From: Serratia surfactantfaciens | Lineage (GTDB): Bacteria; Pseudomonadota; Gammaproteobacteria; Enterobacterales; Enterobacteriaceae | Direction: 5' to 3' | DNA length: 64,000 nucleotides | Assembly (NCBI RefSeq): GCF_001642805.2 | Contig: NZ_CP016948.1 | Coordinates: forward strand, 620,001 to 684,000 | In this document: positions 18,968 to 29,147 of the stretch, piece after piece | How the letters are laid out: each line of letters opens with the position of its first letter | How positions within the stretch are numbered: position 1 is the stretch's first letter | Notes under the pieces: generated by a model | Seen by the model: only the letters and a program-made list of their open reading frames with translations | Databases searched by the model: none | What the model was told of the DNA's origin: nothing | Position numbers and translations under genes: made by a program

Positions 18968-21900
18968 TATTCATCCTTATGCATAGCGAAAGAGGGGGCG
19001 GCAGTGAGCAGAGCATCCAGCTCCGGCAATATCTGCGCCACTAACGCCTCTAATTTAGTATAAGCGGTGCCGGCAAGCTCGCCCCGGCGTGCGGTTTCCA
19101 CCAGTTGCTGGCACAGCTGCGCGGCTTCCGGCAGCTGCAGCATCAGCAGGCTGCCCTTGATACGATGCGCAGCCTGCTCCAGGTGCTGCCAGTCGTTTGC
19201 GGCGACGGCGCCCGCGAGCCGCTGGCGGTCTTGTCGTAGCGTATCGCTGAGCGTCTGCGCCAGCCGCTGCATCATGGCGCGATCGCCACCCGCCATCTCT
19301 GCCAGCGTTTGCCGTAAGTCAGTAAGGACTGACTTTTTCTCCTGAGCCTGTGGTTGCTGAGCCAGTATCTGGCCGATCGCCGCCAGTGAAATCGGCTTGG
19401 TCAGGAAGTGGTCGATCGCCACCAGCGCAGGCGGGATGCGGGTGAACTCCTGCACATCCGCCGAACAGAGCACGATGCGGCAAGGCGCGCGTTGCAGCCG
19501 CTGTTCGTCGCGCCGGATCAGCCTGGCGAGCGTCAGGCCGTCGGGGCGTGGCATGTTATAGTCGATAAACAACAGATCGAACGGCTGACGACGCTGGGCC
19601 TTCAGCAGCGCATAACCTTGCTCAAAGCGGGCGGGCTGCAGCCCGAAATGGCGCAACTGGCGCTCCATCAGCAACAGATTGGTGGGGTGATCGTCGATCA
19701 ACGCGGTACGCAACGAGGAAGACGGCAGGGCGAGGGGCCGCTCCTCCGGGGCGATAACCGGCGACGCGCCGCTCAGCTCAACCGGTATCGCTACCTCGAC
19801 GCGGGTGCCGATGCCAGGCTGCGATTGCAGCTCGATGCGGCCACCCATCTGCTCGACGATCTCCTTGCAGATCGATAGCCCCAGGCCCGTGCCTTGCACC
19901 GAGATGCGCTGCGCGCCGCGCGCGCGGTAAAACGGTTGGAACAGCTTGCCGAGCTCATCGGCGGCGATGCCGCAGCCGCTGTCGTTCACCGTCAGATGCA
20001 ATACCCCCCGCAGCTCATCCTGCGCGCGCCAGCCGACGCCGACCTGAATGGCACCGCGTGGCGTAAACTTTATCGCGTTGTTTATCAGGTTGTTAGCTAC
20101 CTGAAGTAAACGCTCACCATCAATGACCACCGCCTCCGGCAGCGCCGGATCCGCCACCACGCTCAACGTCAGCGGCCGTTCGCCGATCAGCGGCCGGTAG
20201 AGAGCGTCAATGCGCGCGACCCAGGGGCGCAGCGCCACCGGTTTCGGCGCCAGCGTCAGCGAACCGGTTTCCAGCCGGGCGTGATCCTGCAGGTCGTTGA
20301 GCAGGTTGAGCAGCGAAGAGGCAGAACTGTAAATCACCGGCAGGCCTTCCGGCGCGGGTTGGCGTTTGAGCTCCAGCTCCAGCAGGCCGAGAATGGCGTG
20401 CATCGGCGTACGCAGTTCGTGGCTGACGGTGGCGAGGAATTTGCTCTTCATGCGGTTTTCCGCTTCGGCGCGGCGGCGCGCCTGCTCAAGCTCTTCGCGT
20501 TCGCGTTTTTCTCGGCGCTGCAGCATGAAACGGCGCAGCGTCAGCGCCAGCAGCAGCACGGTAGCGGCGGCCAGCAGCGCCAGCAGCCAGGTGGTTTGCG
20601 GCGGCATGCGGTTGTCGTTCACCGCGTCTATCAGGTTGCTGCGATCGACGATCCATTCGTCGCGCAGCGATTGCAGAGTGTCCGCCGGGATCTGCATCAG
20701 GTTCTTATCGAGGATCGCCAACAGCAGCGGCTGATCGCGGCGTACGCCGAAGGCCACCGGATAGGGAATGTTGTTGGCGGCGAAGGCCAGCTTGATGGCG
20801 CCGGAATAGCGCGACAGCGCCAAAAAGTTGGCGGAGATGACGTTATCCACCAACGCATCCAGCTGACCGTTGGCCAGCGCGTCATACATGGATTTGCTGT
20901 CGGCGAAGCTGATGGTCTGTTCCCGCCCCGGCACCAGCCCCTGAGCCAAATCGCCCTGCAGCACGCCGATGCGCTTACCGGCCAGATCGTTCCAGGTCGA
21001 GATGCCGTTGGCGTACTGGCCGACGTAAACGCCCCACAGCGAACGGTGGATAGGCATGCTGGCGCCGTAGCGCGCCTTGACGCCGCGCGCCAGCGGCAGG
21101 GCGGCGCGGAAGCTGGCCTGGCCGGACTGCACCAGCTGATCGGCTTGCTCGGCGTTGCGCGCCCACAGCGGCGCGAAACGCAGCCCGGTGTTTTGCGCGA
21201 TGATGTTGAGAATATCGATGGCGTAGCCGCGCGGCTGGCCGTCGGAACCGCGATAGGCGAACGGGAAGTTGTTCTCGATGGCGGCGTAGTAAACCACGCG
21301 GTGGCTCGCCACCCAGTTTTTCTCCATCGTCGTCAGATCGGCATTGCCGGTGTCGAGGTAGCTGGGGATCTTTTTACTCCAGCGGCTCTGCAGGGCGTTC
21401 ATCAGTTCCATCGGCGCGTCGGCGATGGCGGTGTCCAGCGTGTCTATCAGCCGTGGGTCGGCGGCGGCGAACACGAAGGACAGATTGCCCAGGTTCTCGT
21501 TGCTTTCAATCTGATAGAGCTGGCCGAGCTGCAGCTGGTCGATGATAAAGCTGGCGCTGGCCTCGTCGGCGATAAAGTAGTCGCTGCTGCCGTTGAGCAG
21601 CGAATAGACCGCCTGCAGGTTGTTGTCGTAGCGCTGGATCTGCGACGCCACCGCCTGCAGGGCACCGCCGGACTGCATGTCGGTCAGCGCGCCGATCGCG
21701 ACGCGGGCGTTGGCGGAATTGAGCATCACCGGCCGATCGTTGCTGCGATCGCGCAATACGCGCAGGTTGCTGACGTAATAGGGCTGGGAAATTTCCAGGC
21801 CGTGCAGCGCTTCACTTTGCGGGATGCCGTACAGCAGATCGACCTTGCCGTCGTGCAGCGCCTGCTCCAGCTGCGTCAGGTCGGCGAAGCCGTAAATGGC

Positions 21901-22167
21901 GAAGCGGATGCCGGTCACCTGCTGGATATAGCCGAGGTAGTCGGCGTTCAATCCGTACAGATCGTCGTCCACGATGATGTTGTACGGGCTGGTGTTCTCG
22001 CTGATGATGCCGACGCGCAGCGTACGATCGCGCCAGGGGTTCTTCTCGCCGACGATCAGCATGTTCTCGGGGGTATTCAGGTTGCTGACCAGCTGATAGC
22101 GCACCGGTTCCGCCGCCTGCGCCAGGCCGCACCACAGCAACAGCAGCAGCAGGGCGCGGCGCATCAT
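18967..22167 (-). CDS. BvgS/EvgS-type hybrid sensor histidine kinase
   Basis: 1066 residues. Signal peptide (~1-18). Two periplasmic solute-binding (Venus flytrap) domains at ~45-270 and ~285-515; membrane helix ~525-547; HisKA with His583 (SHELRTP); HATPase with [16 protein letters not shown] and GTGLGLSI; receiver domain with Asp869 (FIDYNMP); HPt domain with His1001 (AHRIKGSL). This is the BvgS architecture for a multi-step phosphorelay, except that no PAS domain lies between helix and kinase; a short coiled coil leads straight into HisKA. It overlaps the response regulator gene upstream by 4 bases and zitB downstream. The ligand is unknown. Confidence 0.9.
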   Translation of the reverse strand: MMRRALLLLLLWCGLAQAAEPVRYQLVSNLNTPENMLIVGEKNPWRDRTLRVGIISENTSPYNIIVDDDLYGLNADYLGYIQQVTGIRFAIYGFADLTQLEQALHDGKVDLLYGIPQSEALHGLEISQPYYVSNLRVLRDRSNDRPVMLNSANARVAIGALTDMQSGGALQAVASQIQRYDNNLQAVYSLLNGSSDYFIADEASASFIIDQLQLGQLYQIESNENLGNLSFVFAAADPRLIDTLDTAIADAPMELMNALQSRWSKKIPSYLDTGNADLTTMEKNWVASHRVVYYAAIENNFPFAYRGSDGQPRGYAIDILNIIAQNTGLRFAPLWARNAEQADQLVQSGQASFRAALPLARGVKARYGASMPIHRSLWGVYVGQYANGISTWNDLAGKRIGVLQGDLAQGLVPGREQTISFADSKSMYDALANGQLDALVDNVISANFLALSRYSGAIKLAFAANNIPYPVAFGVRRDQPLLLAILDKNLMQIPADTLQSLRDEWIVDRSNLIDAVNDNRMPPQTTWLLALLAAATVLLLALTLRRFMLQRREKREREELEQARRRAEAENRMKSKFLATVSHELRTPMHAILGLLELELKRQPAPEGLPVIYSSASSLLNLLNDLQDHARLETGSLTLAPKPVALRPWVARIDALYRPLIGERPLTLSVVADPALPEAVVIDGERLLQVANNLINNAIKFTPRGAIQVGVGWRAQDELRGVLHLTVNDSGCGIAADELGKLFQPFYRARGAQRISVQGTGLGLSICKEIVEQMGGRIELQSQPGIGTRVEVAIPVELSGASPVIAPEERPLALPSSSLRTALIDDHPTNLLLMERQLRHFGLQPARFEQGYALLKAQRRQPFDLLFIDYNMPRPDGLTLARLIRRDEQRLQRAPCRIVLCSADVQEFTRIPPALVAIDHFLTKPISLAAIGQILAQQPQAQEKKSVLTDLRQTLAEMAGGDRAMMQRLAQTLSDTLRQDRQRLAGAVAANDWQHLEQAAHRIKGSLLMLQLPEAAQLCQQLVETARRGELAGTAYTKLEALVAQILPELDALLTAAPSFAMHKDE

Positions 22168-22769
22168 GGCGCCAGCTCTTTAAACACCGCCGCCAGTTCC
22201 AGCAGGTTGCCGGCGCCGGTTTTGCGCTGGATATTTTTCTTGTGGGTGCTGACGGTCTTGTTGCTGATGTGCAGCAGGTCGGCGATCTGCAGGTTGGACA
22301 GCCCCTGGCTCAGCAAACCCAGCACCTCGAGCTCCTTGGGCGTGAGCTGCCCGCCGTCCGCCGTCGGCGCTTCTTCGGTCAGCGCGGCGGCGGGGAAGTG
22401 GGTTTCTCCGTCCAGCACCTGCTCGATCGCCTGTACCAGGTGCGCCAGCGAGCTGCCTTTATTGACGAAACCGTTGGCGCCGGCAGCATGGGCCATGCGC
22501 GCATAGACCTCGGCTTCCTGCGCGGTGTAGATCAGGATCGGCTGCTGCGGGTAGCGGCGGCGGATTTTTTTCAACAGCTGCAGCCCGTCGACCTGCGGCA
22601 GGCCGATATCCAGGATCACCAGGCCGAAAGCGGCCTCGGCCAGCAGGGCCAGCGCCTGAACGTCGTCCTGCGCCGCCTGCAGGCAGTAGGCGCGGGCTGA
22701 TTTCATTAGCGCCGCTTCCAGTGCGACATGAACCACCGGGTGGTCATCAACTAATAACAGAGAGGGCAT
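22164..22769 (-). CDS. BvgA/EvgA-type response regulator (NarL/LuxR family)
   Basis: 201 residues from the ATG at 22769 (a TTG two codons earlier is possible). N-terminal receiver domain with phospho-acceptor Asp54 (VILDIGLP) and acidic pair VDDH. C-terminal LuxR-type helix-turn-helix (LTPKELEVLGLLSQGLSNLQIADLLHISNKTV). First gene of the regulator-kinase-zitB operon, divergent from aroG. Targets cannot be read from the sequence. Confidence 0.9.
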   Translation of the reverse strand: MPSLLLVDDHPVVHVALEAALMKSARAYCLQAAQDDVQALALLAEAAFGLVILDIGLPQVDGLQLLKKIRRRYPQQPILIYTAQEAEVYARMAHAAGANGFVNKGSSLAHLVQAIEQVLDGETHFPAAALTEEAPTADGGQLTPKELEVLGLLSQGLSNLQIADLLHISNKTVSTHKKNIQRKTGAGNLLELAAVFKELAP

Positions 22770-22883
22770 GTTCAACTCGGGTCACTTTATATTCCGATCG
22801 CTAGCATAGCGAAAAAGGAGGCTCTGCGCTCCCCTGATGAAACAGCACAATCTGCTGTTAATTTGGCGGTTCCAGCGGCGGGG

Positions 22884-22900
22884 GGCAAAGGTGATTTACA
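22884..22900 (+). promoter_or_regulatory. Weak TyrR-box-like site upstream of aroG
   Basis: GGCAAA-GGTGA-TTTACA. The right half is perfect for the TyrR box (TGTAAA-N6-TTTACA); the left half has two mismatches and the spacer is 5. aroG is TyrR-repressed in E. coli, hence the suggestion. Confidence 0.3.
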
Positions 22901-22981
22901 GCGCCATTCTCACAGGCTAGATTGTTGGGATCTACACCGTTACGCACTGCGAAAGACCCCACGATACCGAATGGAAAAGCT

Positions 22982-24034
22982 ATGAATTACCAAAACGACG
23001 ATTTACGCATTAATGATATTAAGGAACTCCTGCCGCCGGTGGCTTTGCTGGAGAAATTCCCGGCCACTGAACGCGCGGCAAAGACGGTGTCCCAGGCCCG
23101 CAGCGCAATTCACAATATCCTACGCGGCAGCGACGATCGCCTGCTGGTGGTGATTGGCCCTTGCTCTATCCATGATACCCAAGCCGCCAAAGAGTACGCG
23201 GGGCGTCTGCTGGCGCTGCGTGAAGAGCTGAAGGGCGAGCTGGAAGTGGTGATGCGCGTGTACTTCGAAAAACCGCGCACCACCGTGGGTTGGAAAGGCT
23301 TGATCAACGATCCGCAGATGGACAACAGCTTCAACATCAACGACGGCCTGCGCCTGGCGCGCAAACTGCTGGTGGAAATCAACGACAGCGGCCTGCCGGC
23401 CGCCGGCGAATTCCTTGACATGATCACGCCGCAGTATCTGGCGGATCTGATGAGCTGGGGCGCCATCGGCGCGCGCACCACGGAGTCGCAGGTGCACCGC
23501 GAACTGGCCTCCGGCCTCTCTTGCCCGGTCGGCTTCAAGAACGGTACCGACGGCACCATCAAGGTGGCGATCGACGCCATCAACGCCGCCGGCGCGCCGC
23601 ACTGCTTCCTGTCTGTAACCAAGTGGGGCCACTCGGCGATCGTTAACACCAGCGGTAACGGCGACTGCCACATTATCCTGCGCGGCGGCAAAGAGCCGAA
23701 CTACAGCGCGGCGCATGTGAAAGACGTCAAAGCCGGCCTGAGCAAGGCCGGGCTGCCGGCGCAGGTGATGATCGACTTCAGCCACGCCAACAGCAGCAAA
23801 CAGTTCAAAAAGCAGATGGACGTGAGCGCGGACGTTTGCGGGCAGATTGGCGGCGGTGAAAAAGCGATTATCGGCGTGATGATCGAAAGCCACCTGGTGG
23901 AAGGCAACCAGAACCTCGAAAGCGGCGAACCGCTGGTTTACGGCAAGAGCGTAACCGACGGCTGCATCGGCTGGCAGGACACCGAAACCGTGCTGCGCGA
24001 TCTGGCGGCGGCGGTGAAAACGCGCCGCGGTTAA
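22982..24034 (+). CDS. aroG: DAHP synthase, phenylalanine-sensitive
   Basis: 350 residues from the ATG at 22982, the E. coli AroG length; an upstream GTG/TTG-type extension has no family support. Condenses phosphoenolpyruvate with erythrose 4-phosphate, the first step of aromatic amino acid synthesis. The sequence is close to E. coli AroG along its whole length (MNYQNDDLRI, GPCSIHDT, GWKGLINDP, FKNGTDGTIKVA), favouring the Phe-sensitive isozyme. Confidence 0.97.
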   Translation: MNYQNDDLRINDIKELLPPVALLEKFPATERAAKTVSQARSAIHNILRGSDDRLLVVIGPCSIHDTQAAKEYAGRLLALREELKGELEVVMRVYFEKPRTTVGWKGLINDPQMDNSFNINDGLRLARKLLVEINDSGLPAAGEFLDMITPQYLADLMSWGAIGARTTESQVHRELASGLSCPVGFKNGTDGTIKVAIDAINAAGAPHCFLSVTKWGHSAIVNTSGNGDCHIILRGGKEPNYSAAHVKDVKAGLSKAGLPAQVMIDFSHANSSKQFKKQMDVSADVCGQIGGGEKAIIGVMIESHLVEGNQNLESGEPLVYGKSVTDGCIGWQDTETVLRDLAAAVKTRRG

Positions 24035-24049
24035 TCGCCAATATGAGAA

Positions 24050-24076
24050 GGGCCCGGCCGCGGGCCCTTGTTTTTT
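24050..24076 (+). terminator. Terminator of aroG
   Basis: GGGCCCG...CGGGCCC hairpin followed by TTGTTTTTT, 15 bases after the aroG stop. Confidence 0.9.
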
Positions 24077-24269
24077 CCAGCCACTGTGTTCCTCCCTGCC
24101 GCCGGCTAATTTAAGGCTTACAGTTAACAGGCCAATTAAATCATTAAGCAGCCGTCTTCGCATTATTCCTATTTAATAAAAGAGTCATTGTCACTGCTCG
24201 CGGCATTGTGCTTATATAAGACGCTTTTTTATTCCGCAAACCCCACATGACTAATAAGTGGGGAGCGGC

Positions 24270-25490
24270 ATGACCTATTCCTTTCAGGACGAAAGAATTA
24301 TGACAAGCAATACCTCGCAGCCGCTGGGGCTGCACAGAATTAAATTCCATGGGAAAGGTGGCGAGTACTTCGCTATTTGGTTGGTCAACGCATTATTGAC
24401 CATCGTGACCCTGGGCATCTATTCCGCCTGGGCGACGGTGCGTCGCCGTCGTTATTTCTACGGCAACACGGAATTGGACGGCGATCGTTTCGATTACCAT
24501 GCGCAACCGCTGCAAATTCTGAAAGGGCGGCTGTTGGTGATCGGCGGCATCATCGTGTTTTATATCCTGCTGGCGGTGACGCCACTGCTGGGGCTGCTGG
24601 CTTTGCTGGTGTTGCTTGCCCTGCTGCCGTGGATCGTTATCCGCAGCTGGCGCTACAATGCGATTATGTCGAGCTATCGCGGCGTGCGTTTTAATTATGT
24701 CTGTCGCACCGGGCGCGCTTATTGGGCGTTGCTGTTCTGCCCGCTATTGCTGATTATCGGGCTTTATGTCGGCTTAATCATTTTACTCAGCATTGGCAGC
24801 GGTTTTGACAGCATCAACGCCATCAGTCTGATGCTGGTGTTGACGCTGCTGTTGGCCGTGCCGGCATTCGCCGCCGTCAACGGTATTATTAGCGCGCTGC
24901 AGCACGATCTGTACGTCAATAATCTGTTCTTCGGCCGCACGCCGTTTATTGCCGAGCTGAAAAAGTCGGCCTTTATCAAATTTGCCTTGATCGGCCTGCT
25001 CATTTTCCTGCCATTCATGTTGGCAGCGCTGGTGTGCATGGGGTCGTTCATCCTGTCCCTGTACCAAATGGTATTGATGGGTATATTGACGAATGAAACT
25101 GCCGATTTGCTGGTGCTGGAGAATATTGGCAGCCTGCTGCTGATGATGGTGGTGCTGCTGATTGGTGCCTTGATCGCCGGCAGCTATCAGGTTGTCGCCC
25201 AACGCAACTATCTGTTTAACCAGACAGCGTTGAACGGCAACATCAAACTGCGTTCTTCCATGCAAACGCTGCCGTATATGGGGCTGCTGATCACCAATAC
25301 CCTGATCACCCTGTTCTCGCTCGGTTTCGCGGTGCCGGTGGCGGAAGTGCGCCACGCCCGTTATCTGGCGGAATGCACGGCGGTTGAAGGCGATCTGGCG
25401 TTGCTGGACATCACGGCGCATCAGGAAACCGCCAACAGCGCGGTGGCCGAAGAGGCGGTGCAGGCGCTGGATCTGGGCGGCAGTTTCTGA
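24270..25490 (+). CDS. yjgN: DUF898 (YjgN-type) multi-pass membrane protein
   Basis: 406 residues from the ATG at 24270, which has a GGGGAG site; an ATG ten codons later (MTSNTSQPL) is the alternative start. The protein is built of repeated modules: the motif FHGKGGEYFAIWLVNALLTIVTLGIYSAWATVRRRRYFYGNT is echoed in the C-terminal third (LRSSMQTLPYMGLLITNTLITLFSLGFAVPVAEVRHARYLAE). About eight membrane helices. Function unknown in the family. An M48 peptidase gene begins eight bases downstream, suggesting one operon. Confidence 0.85.
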   Translation: MTYSFQDERIMTSNTSQPLGLHRIKFHGKGGEYFAIWLVNALLTIVTLGIYSAWATVRRRRYFYGNTELDGDRFDYHAQPLQILKGRLLVIGGIIVFYILLAVTPLLGLLALLVLLALLPWIVIRSWRYNAIMSSYRGVRFNYVCRTGRAYWALLFCPLLLIIGLYVGLIILLSIGSGFDSINAISLMLVLTLLLAVPAFAAVNGIISALQHDLYVNNLFFGRTPFIAELKKSAFIKFALIGLLIFLPFMLAALVCMGSFILSLYQMVLMGILTNETADLLVLENIGSLLLMMVVLLIGALIAGSYQVVAQRNYLFNQTALNGNIKLRSSMQTLPYMGLLITNTLITLFSLGFAVPVAEVRHARYLAECTAVEGDLALLDITAHQETANSAVAEEAVQALDLGGSF

Positions 25491-25497
25491 GGCGCCG

Positions 25498-26538
25498 ATG
25501 ATCCTCGAGGGCGCCTACCAGTTGCCGGGGCGGGCCGCGCGCGAAGCGGCCCGCCTGCTGGTGAACGAAAACGGCGAGGGCGTAACGCTGCAGCGGCAGG
25601 ATGAGCAGCGCTACATTCCTTTGGCGGATATCGCCGTTTCTGACGCGCTGGGCACGATTCCCTTGACGCTGACCTTCAAGGGCGGCGGGCGGTTTGTGCC
25701 GGACGACGACGCGGCCTTCCGCCGCTGGTTTTATCAGCGCCGTTCGCCGGGTTGGGTGCATCGCCTGGAGCGCCACAAACGCGGCGTCGCGCTGGCGCTG
25801 CTGATGACGCTGCTGGCGGTCGTGGCTTACGTTTACGTGGTGCTGCCGTGGGCGAGCAGCGAGATCGCTATGCGTATCCCCACCTCGGTGGAACAGACGC
25901 TGGGCGAACACACGCAGACGTTTTTGAGCCAGAGCGGCTTCAAGCCCTCTGCACTTCCGGCCGAGCGGCAGCGGGCGTTGCAGCAACTGTTCCGGCAGGT
26001 GATGCCGGTCGAAATGCGCCAGGAGCGCACGCCGCTGTCGCTGAAACTGATGGCGGCCCCCGGTGCGCCAAACGCCTTTATGTTGCCGGACGGCACGCTG
26101 GTGATCAGCGATGGGCTGGTTGCGTTGTCGAAAAACGACGATGGGCTGGCGGCAGTCATGTTGCATGAGATGGGGCATCACGCCCATCGCCACTCGATGC
26201 GCATGCTGGTGCGCTCGTCACTGGTGGCGTTGACGCTGATGTGGATGACCGGCGACGTCAGCGGCATTGGCGACACGCTGCTGCAGTCCGCGTCCTTCGT
26301 AAATGAGATGCAGTTTTCCCGCGGGATGGAGCGCGAGGCGGATGGCTTCGCTATCGCGCAAATGCAGCAGCAGGGGCGTTCGCTGGCGGAAATGGCGGCA
26401 ATCTACCGCGCGTTGGCGCAGGCGCCTGAACGAGAAACGAACGATGGCTGGGCGCTGCCGGCCTGGCTCAGCACCCATCCGGCGATGCAGGAGCGGCTGG
26501 AGGCGGTGAACGAGGCGATGGCGCAGCAGCAGAAATAA
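25498..26538 (+). CDS. M48-family membrane metallopeptidase
   Basis: 346 residues from the ATG at 25498; reading further upstream would run into yjgN in another frame. An N-terminal cytosolic domain (~1-93) precedes one membrane helix (~96-118). The peptidase domain carries the zinc site HEMGHH (His223, Glu224, His227) and the third-ligand region EREADGFAIAQM. This resembles HtpX/LoiP-type envelope proteases, but the substrate is unknown. Confidence 0.88.
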   Translation: MILEGAYQLPGRAAREAARLLVNENGEGVTLQRQDEQRYIPLADIAVSDALGTIPLTLTFKGGGRFVPDDDAAFRRWFYQRRSPGWVHRLERHKRGVALALLMTLLAVVAYVYVVLPWASSEIAMRIPTSVEQTLGEHTQTFLSQSGFKPSALPAERQRALQQLFRQVMPVEMRQERTPLSLKLMAAPGAPNAFMLPDGTLVISDGLVALSKNDDGLAAVMLHEMGHHAHRHSMRMLVRSSLVALTLMWMTGDVSGIGDTLLQSASFVNEMQFSRGMEREADGFAIAQMQQQGRSLAEMAAIYRALAQAPERETNDGWALPAWLSTHPAMQERLEAVNEAMAQQQK

Positions 26539-26569
26539 AAAAGCCCCCGGTGAAAACCGGGGGCTTTTT
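26537..26569. terminator. Bidirectional terminator between the M48 gene and gpmA
   Basis: AAAAAAGCCCCCGGT, loop GAAA, ACCGGGGGCTTTTT. Works for both convergent genes. Confidence 0.93.
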
Positions 26570-26590
26570 CGTTACCGGGAACGGGCGAAA

Positions 26591-27343
26591 TTACTTCGCT
26601 TTGCCCTGGTTTGCCACGGCCGCCGCTTTTGCAGCGATCTCGTCGGCGTTGCCCAGGTAGTAACGTTTGATTGGTTTGAAGTTCTCGTCGAACTCATACA
26701 CCAACGGCACGCCGGTTGGGATGTTCAGCTCGAGGATTTCGTCTTCGCTCAGGTTATCCAGGTATTTCACCAGCGCGCGCAGCGAGTTGCCGTGCGCCGC
26801 AACGATCACGCGCTCGCCGCTCTTGATGCGTGGCAGGATCTCTTCGTCCCAGTAAGGAATAACGCGATCGATGGTCAGCGCCAGGCTTTCGGTCAGCGGC
26901 AGCTCTTGCTCGGTCAGCGAAGCGTAGCGCGGATCGTGGCCAGGGTAACGTTCGTCTTCTTTGGTCAGCTCCGGCGGGGTCACCGCGAAGCCGCGACGCC
27001 ATTGTTTCACCTGCTCGTCGCCGTATTTCTCAGCGGTTTCCGCTTTGTTCAGACCCTGCAGCGCCCCGTAGTGACGTTCGTTCAGCTTCCAGGATTTTTC
27101 GGTCGGCAACCAGGCCTGATCCAGCTCGTCGAGGATGTTCCACAGGGTGTGGATCGCGCGCTTCAGTACGGAGGTGTAAGCGAAGTCAAAAGTGAAGCCT
27201 TCATCTTTCAACAGCTTGCCTGCTGCTTTCGCTTCGGTACGGCCCTTGTCGGACAGATCAACATCATACCAACCGGTGAAGCGGTTTTCTTGGTTCCACT
27301 GGCTTTCGCCGTGACGCACCAGAACCAGCTTAGTTACAGCCAT
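26591..27343 (-). CDS. gpmA: 2,3-bisphosphoglycerate-dependent phosphoglycerate mutase
   Basis: 250 residues. Interconverts 3- and 2-phosphoglycerate in glycolysis. The phosphohistidine motif [10 protein letters not shown] is at residues ~8-17 (His11), with the partner region [19 protein letters not shown] (~178-196). A Fur-like site lies 30 bases upstream of the start. Confidence 0.98.
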   Translation of the reverse strand: MAVTKLVLVRHGESQWNQENRFTGWYDVDLSDKGRTEAKAAGKLLKDEGFTFDFAYTSVLKRAIHTLWNILDELDQAWLPTEKSWKLNERHYGALQGLNKAETAEKYGDEQVKQWRRGFAVTPPELTKEDERYPGHDPRYASLTEQELPLTESLALTIDRVIPYWDEEILPRIKSGERVIVAAHGNSLRALVKYLDNLSEDEILELNIPTGVPLVYEFDENFKPIKRYYLGNADEIAAKAAAVANQGKAK

Positions 27344-27372
27344 AGCTTAACTCCTTAATAATCTGACATTTC

Positions 27373-27391
27373 AATGATAACGAAAATCATT
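27373..27391 (-). promoter_or_regulatory. Fur-box-like palindrome upstream of gpmA
   Basis: AATGAT-AACGAAA-ATCATT; read as the 7-1-7 Fur motif it is TGATAAC-G-AAAATCA, with three mismatches to TGATAAT-N-ATTATCA. gpmA is iron-regulated by Fur in E. coli, so a functional site is likely. Confidence 0.6.
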
Positions 27392-27514
27392 ATATTGCCG
27401 CGGGCCGGGGCTCGGCAATCGATAGTGTCTAACCATAGCCAATTTCTTGCCGCAAAGTAAGGGCTGGCGAAAGGAAAAAGCTGAATCGTTCAGGCTGGCG
27501 CTGCGAGGGAGAAA

Positions 27515-27544
27515 CGGCGCGCCGAAATCGCTTCGGGCGCGCCG
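27515..27544 (-). terminator. Hairpin downstream of the PsiF-like gene
   Basis: CGGCGCGCC (27515-27523) pairs with GGCGCGCCG (27536-27544). On the reverse strand it is followed by TTTCTCCC, a weak T-run. Confidence 0.5.
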
Positions 27545-27558
27545 TGGCGTGGGGTAAA

Positions 27559-27906
27559 TCAGGCCGATTTTTTCAGGCAGTTGCTCATGAAGGTTTTACG
27601 CGCGTCGCCCTTCAGATTCTTGGTCTTGGCGTCGGCGTTGCAGGTTTTCATTTTCTGCTGCTGCGGCGTCAGGGTTTTGCCCGTCGCGGCGGTGCCTTCA
27701 GATTTCAGGCAGGTGCTCATAAAGGTAGAGCGATCCGCGCCTTTCAGCGACTTGGTGGATGCTTGCTGGTTGCAATCGGTCATGCGTTTCTGCTGGGCCG
27801 CCTGCGCCGGCGAAGGCGTTTTCGTCGCCGTCGTCGCGTCGGCCGCCATCAGATTGGTGCTCAACATTAAGCCCGCCAGCAATGGAAGTGCAGTAATCAG
27901 ACGCAT
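27559..27906 (-). CDS. psiF: PsiF-family periplasmic repeat protein
   Basis: 115 residues from the start MRLITALPLL; longer in-frame starts would spoil the signal peptide. After a signal peptide (~1-23) come two PsiF repeats, each with the pattern MxxCNxxAxxKxLKGxxRxxFMSxCLK (~40-68 and ~85-113). The paired cysteines may form disulfides in the periplasm. E. coli PsiF is phosphate-starvation inducible; the function is unknown and no Pho box was recognised here. Confidence 0.85.
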   Translation of the reverse strand: MRLITALPLLAGLMLSTNLMAADATTATKTPSPAQAAQQKRMTDCNQQASTKSLKGADRSTFMSTCLKSEGTAATGKTLTPQQQKMKTCNADAKTKNLKGDARKTFMSNCLKKSA

Positions 27907-28103
27907 AGGTGTTCCTTCAGCTATTGATTGGCCGCCATCGGCCGAAAATTGTGACGTTGCACAAGGCGTTGTGCTTATCACGGTAGCCTGAGTGTAGTGC
28001 GCACTTTGGAATAAGGAAAGGTGGGTGCCGGCGGGGGGAGAGCGCTAAAAGGTAAGCATTTATAACAAATCGCCCCCGGCCGCACGGCGAGGGGCGTGGC
28101 GGG

Positions 28104-29147
28104 TCAGATAGGATAAAACTGATAATGCGTGGCGCTGCGGTAGCGGTTCCCCGGTTGCAGCCAGCAGTCCGGCTGCGGCCATTCAGGATGGTGCGGGCTG
28201 TCCGGCAAAAATTCGCTTTCCAACGCCAGGCCGGCGTGGTTGGCGTAGCTGCCGCCGTCGCGCGCCGGCGTGCCCGCCAGATAATTACCGCTGTAGAGTT
28301 GCAGCGCGGGCGCGTCGGTAAACACGCTCATCTGCACTTGCCCGTCGGCGGACCATAAATGGGCCGCCGGGCACTCCAGCGCGCCGCAGGTACGGTGCAG
28401 CAGAAATGCGTGATCGTAACCTTTGACCCGCTGCTGGTCGCGATCGCGCAGAAAATCCTGCAGCAGCGTTTTCGGCTGGCGAAAGTCCATGCCGCTGCCG
28501 TCCACCGCCGTCAGCCCGGCGCAGGGAATGCCCTCGGCGTCGACGGGCAGATAGCGATCGGCGAACAGCTGCAGCCGCTGGGCGCGGGCGTCGGCGTCGG
28601 CGCCGTCCAGGTTGAAATAGGCGTGGTTGGTCAGGTTGACCGGGCAGGGGCGATCGACCTGCGCCAGATAGCTGATTTCTACACGATTGTCGTGAGTCAG
28701 GCGGTAGCATACCTGCACGTCGAGGTTGCCGGGGAAGCCCTGATCGCCATCCGCTGAATGCAGCGCATAGCAGACCTGCTGCGCATCATGCTGCACCCGG
28801 CGCCAACGGCGGGCATGAAAACTGTCGGGGCCGCCGTGCAGCTGGTGGGCGCCCTGATTGGCGGCCAGCGCATGGGGTTTCCCGCCGATGGACAGACTGG
28901 CGTTGGCGATGCGGTTGGCGTAACGGCCGACGGTGGCGCCCAGATAGGCGCCCTGTCGTTGGTAGTCCGCCGGGCTGCGGCAACCCAGCAACAGCTCGCG
29001 CTTTTCACCGGATTTGAGCGGCAAGACGGCGGACAACCAGGTGGCGCCCCAGTCCATCAGCGTCACCGTCATGCCGCCGGCGTTTTGCAACTGCGTCAGT
29101 TGGTAAGGCTGCCCATCGGGGGCGGCTGCCGCCGTTGCCGTCAGCAT
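28104..29147 (-). CDS. galM: Galactose mutarotase (aldose 1-epimerase)
   Basis: 347 residues from the ATG at 29147, which overlaps the galK stop (ATGCTGA); E. coli GalM is of similar length. Converts beta- to alpha-D-galactose. Conserved elements include [10 protein letters not shown] (~70-79), [11 protein letters not shown] (~98-108), [12 protein letters not shown] (His ~177) and the C-terminal [12 protein letters not shown] (catalytic Glu). Last gene of galTKM. Confidence 0.95.
   Translation of the reverse strand: MLTATAAAAPDGQPYQLTQLQNAGGMTVTLMDWGATWLSAVLPLKSGEKRELLLGCRSPADYQRQGAYLGATVGRYANRIANASLSIGGKPHALAANQGAHQLHGGPDSFHARRWRRVQHDAQQVCYALHSADGDQGFPGNLDVQVCYRLTHDNRVEISYLAQVDRPCPVNLTNHAYFNLDGADADARAQRLQLFADRYLPVDAEGIPCAGLTAVDGSGMDFRQPKTLLQDFLRDRDQQRVKGYDHAFLLHRTCGALECPAAHLWSADGQVQMSVFTDAPALQLYSGNYLAGTPARDGGSYANHAGLALESEFLPDSPHHPEWPQPDCWLQPGNRYRSATHYQFYPI

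Noticed and set aside
20281..22506. 741-codon open frame opposite the hybrid kinase gene
   Set aside because: High-GC antisense frame; the reverse-strand kinase has intact domains and motifs throughout, this frame has none.
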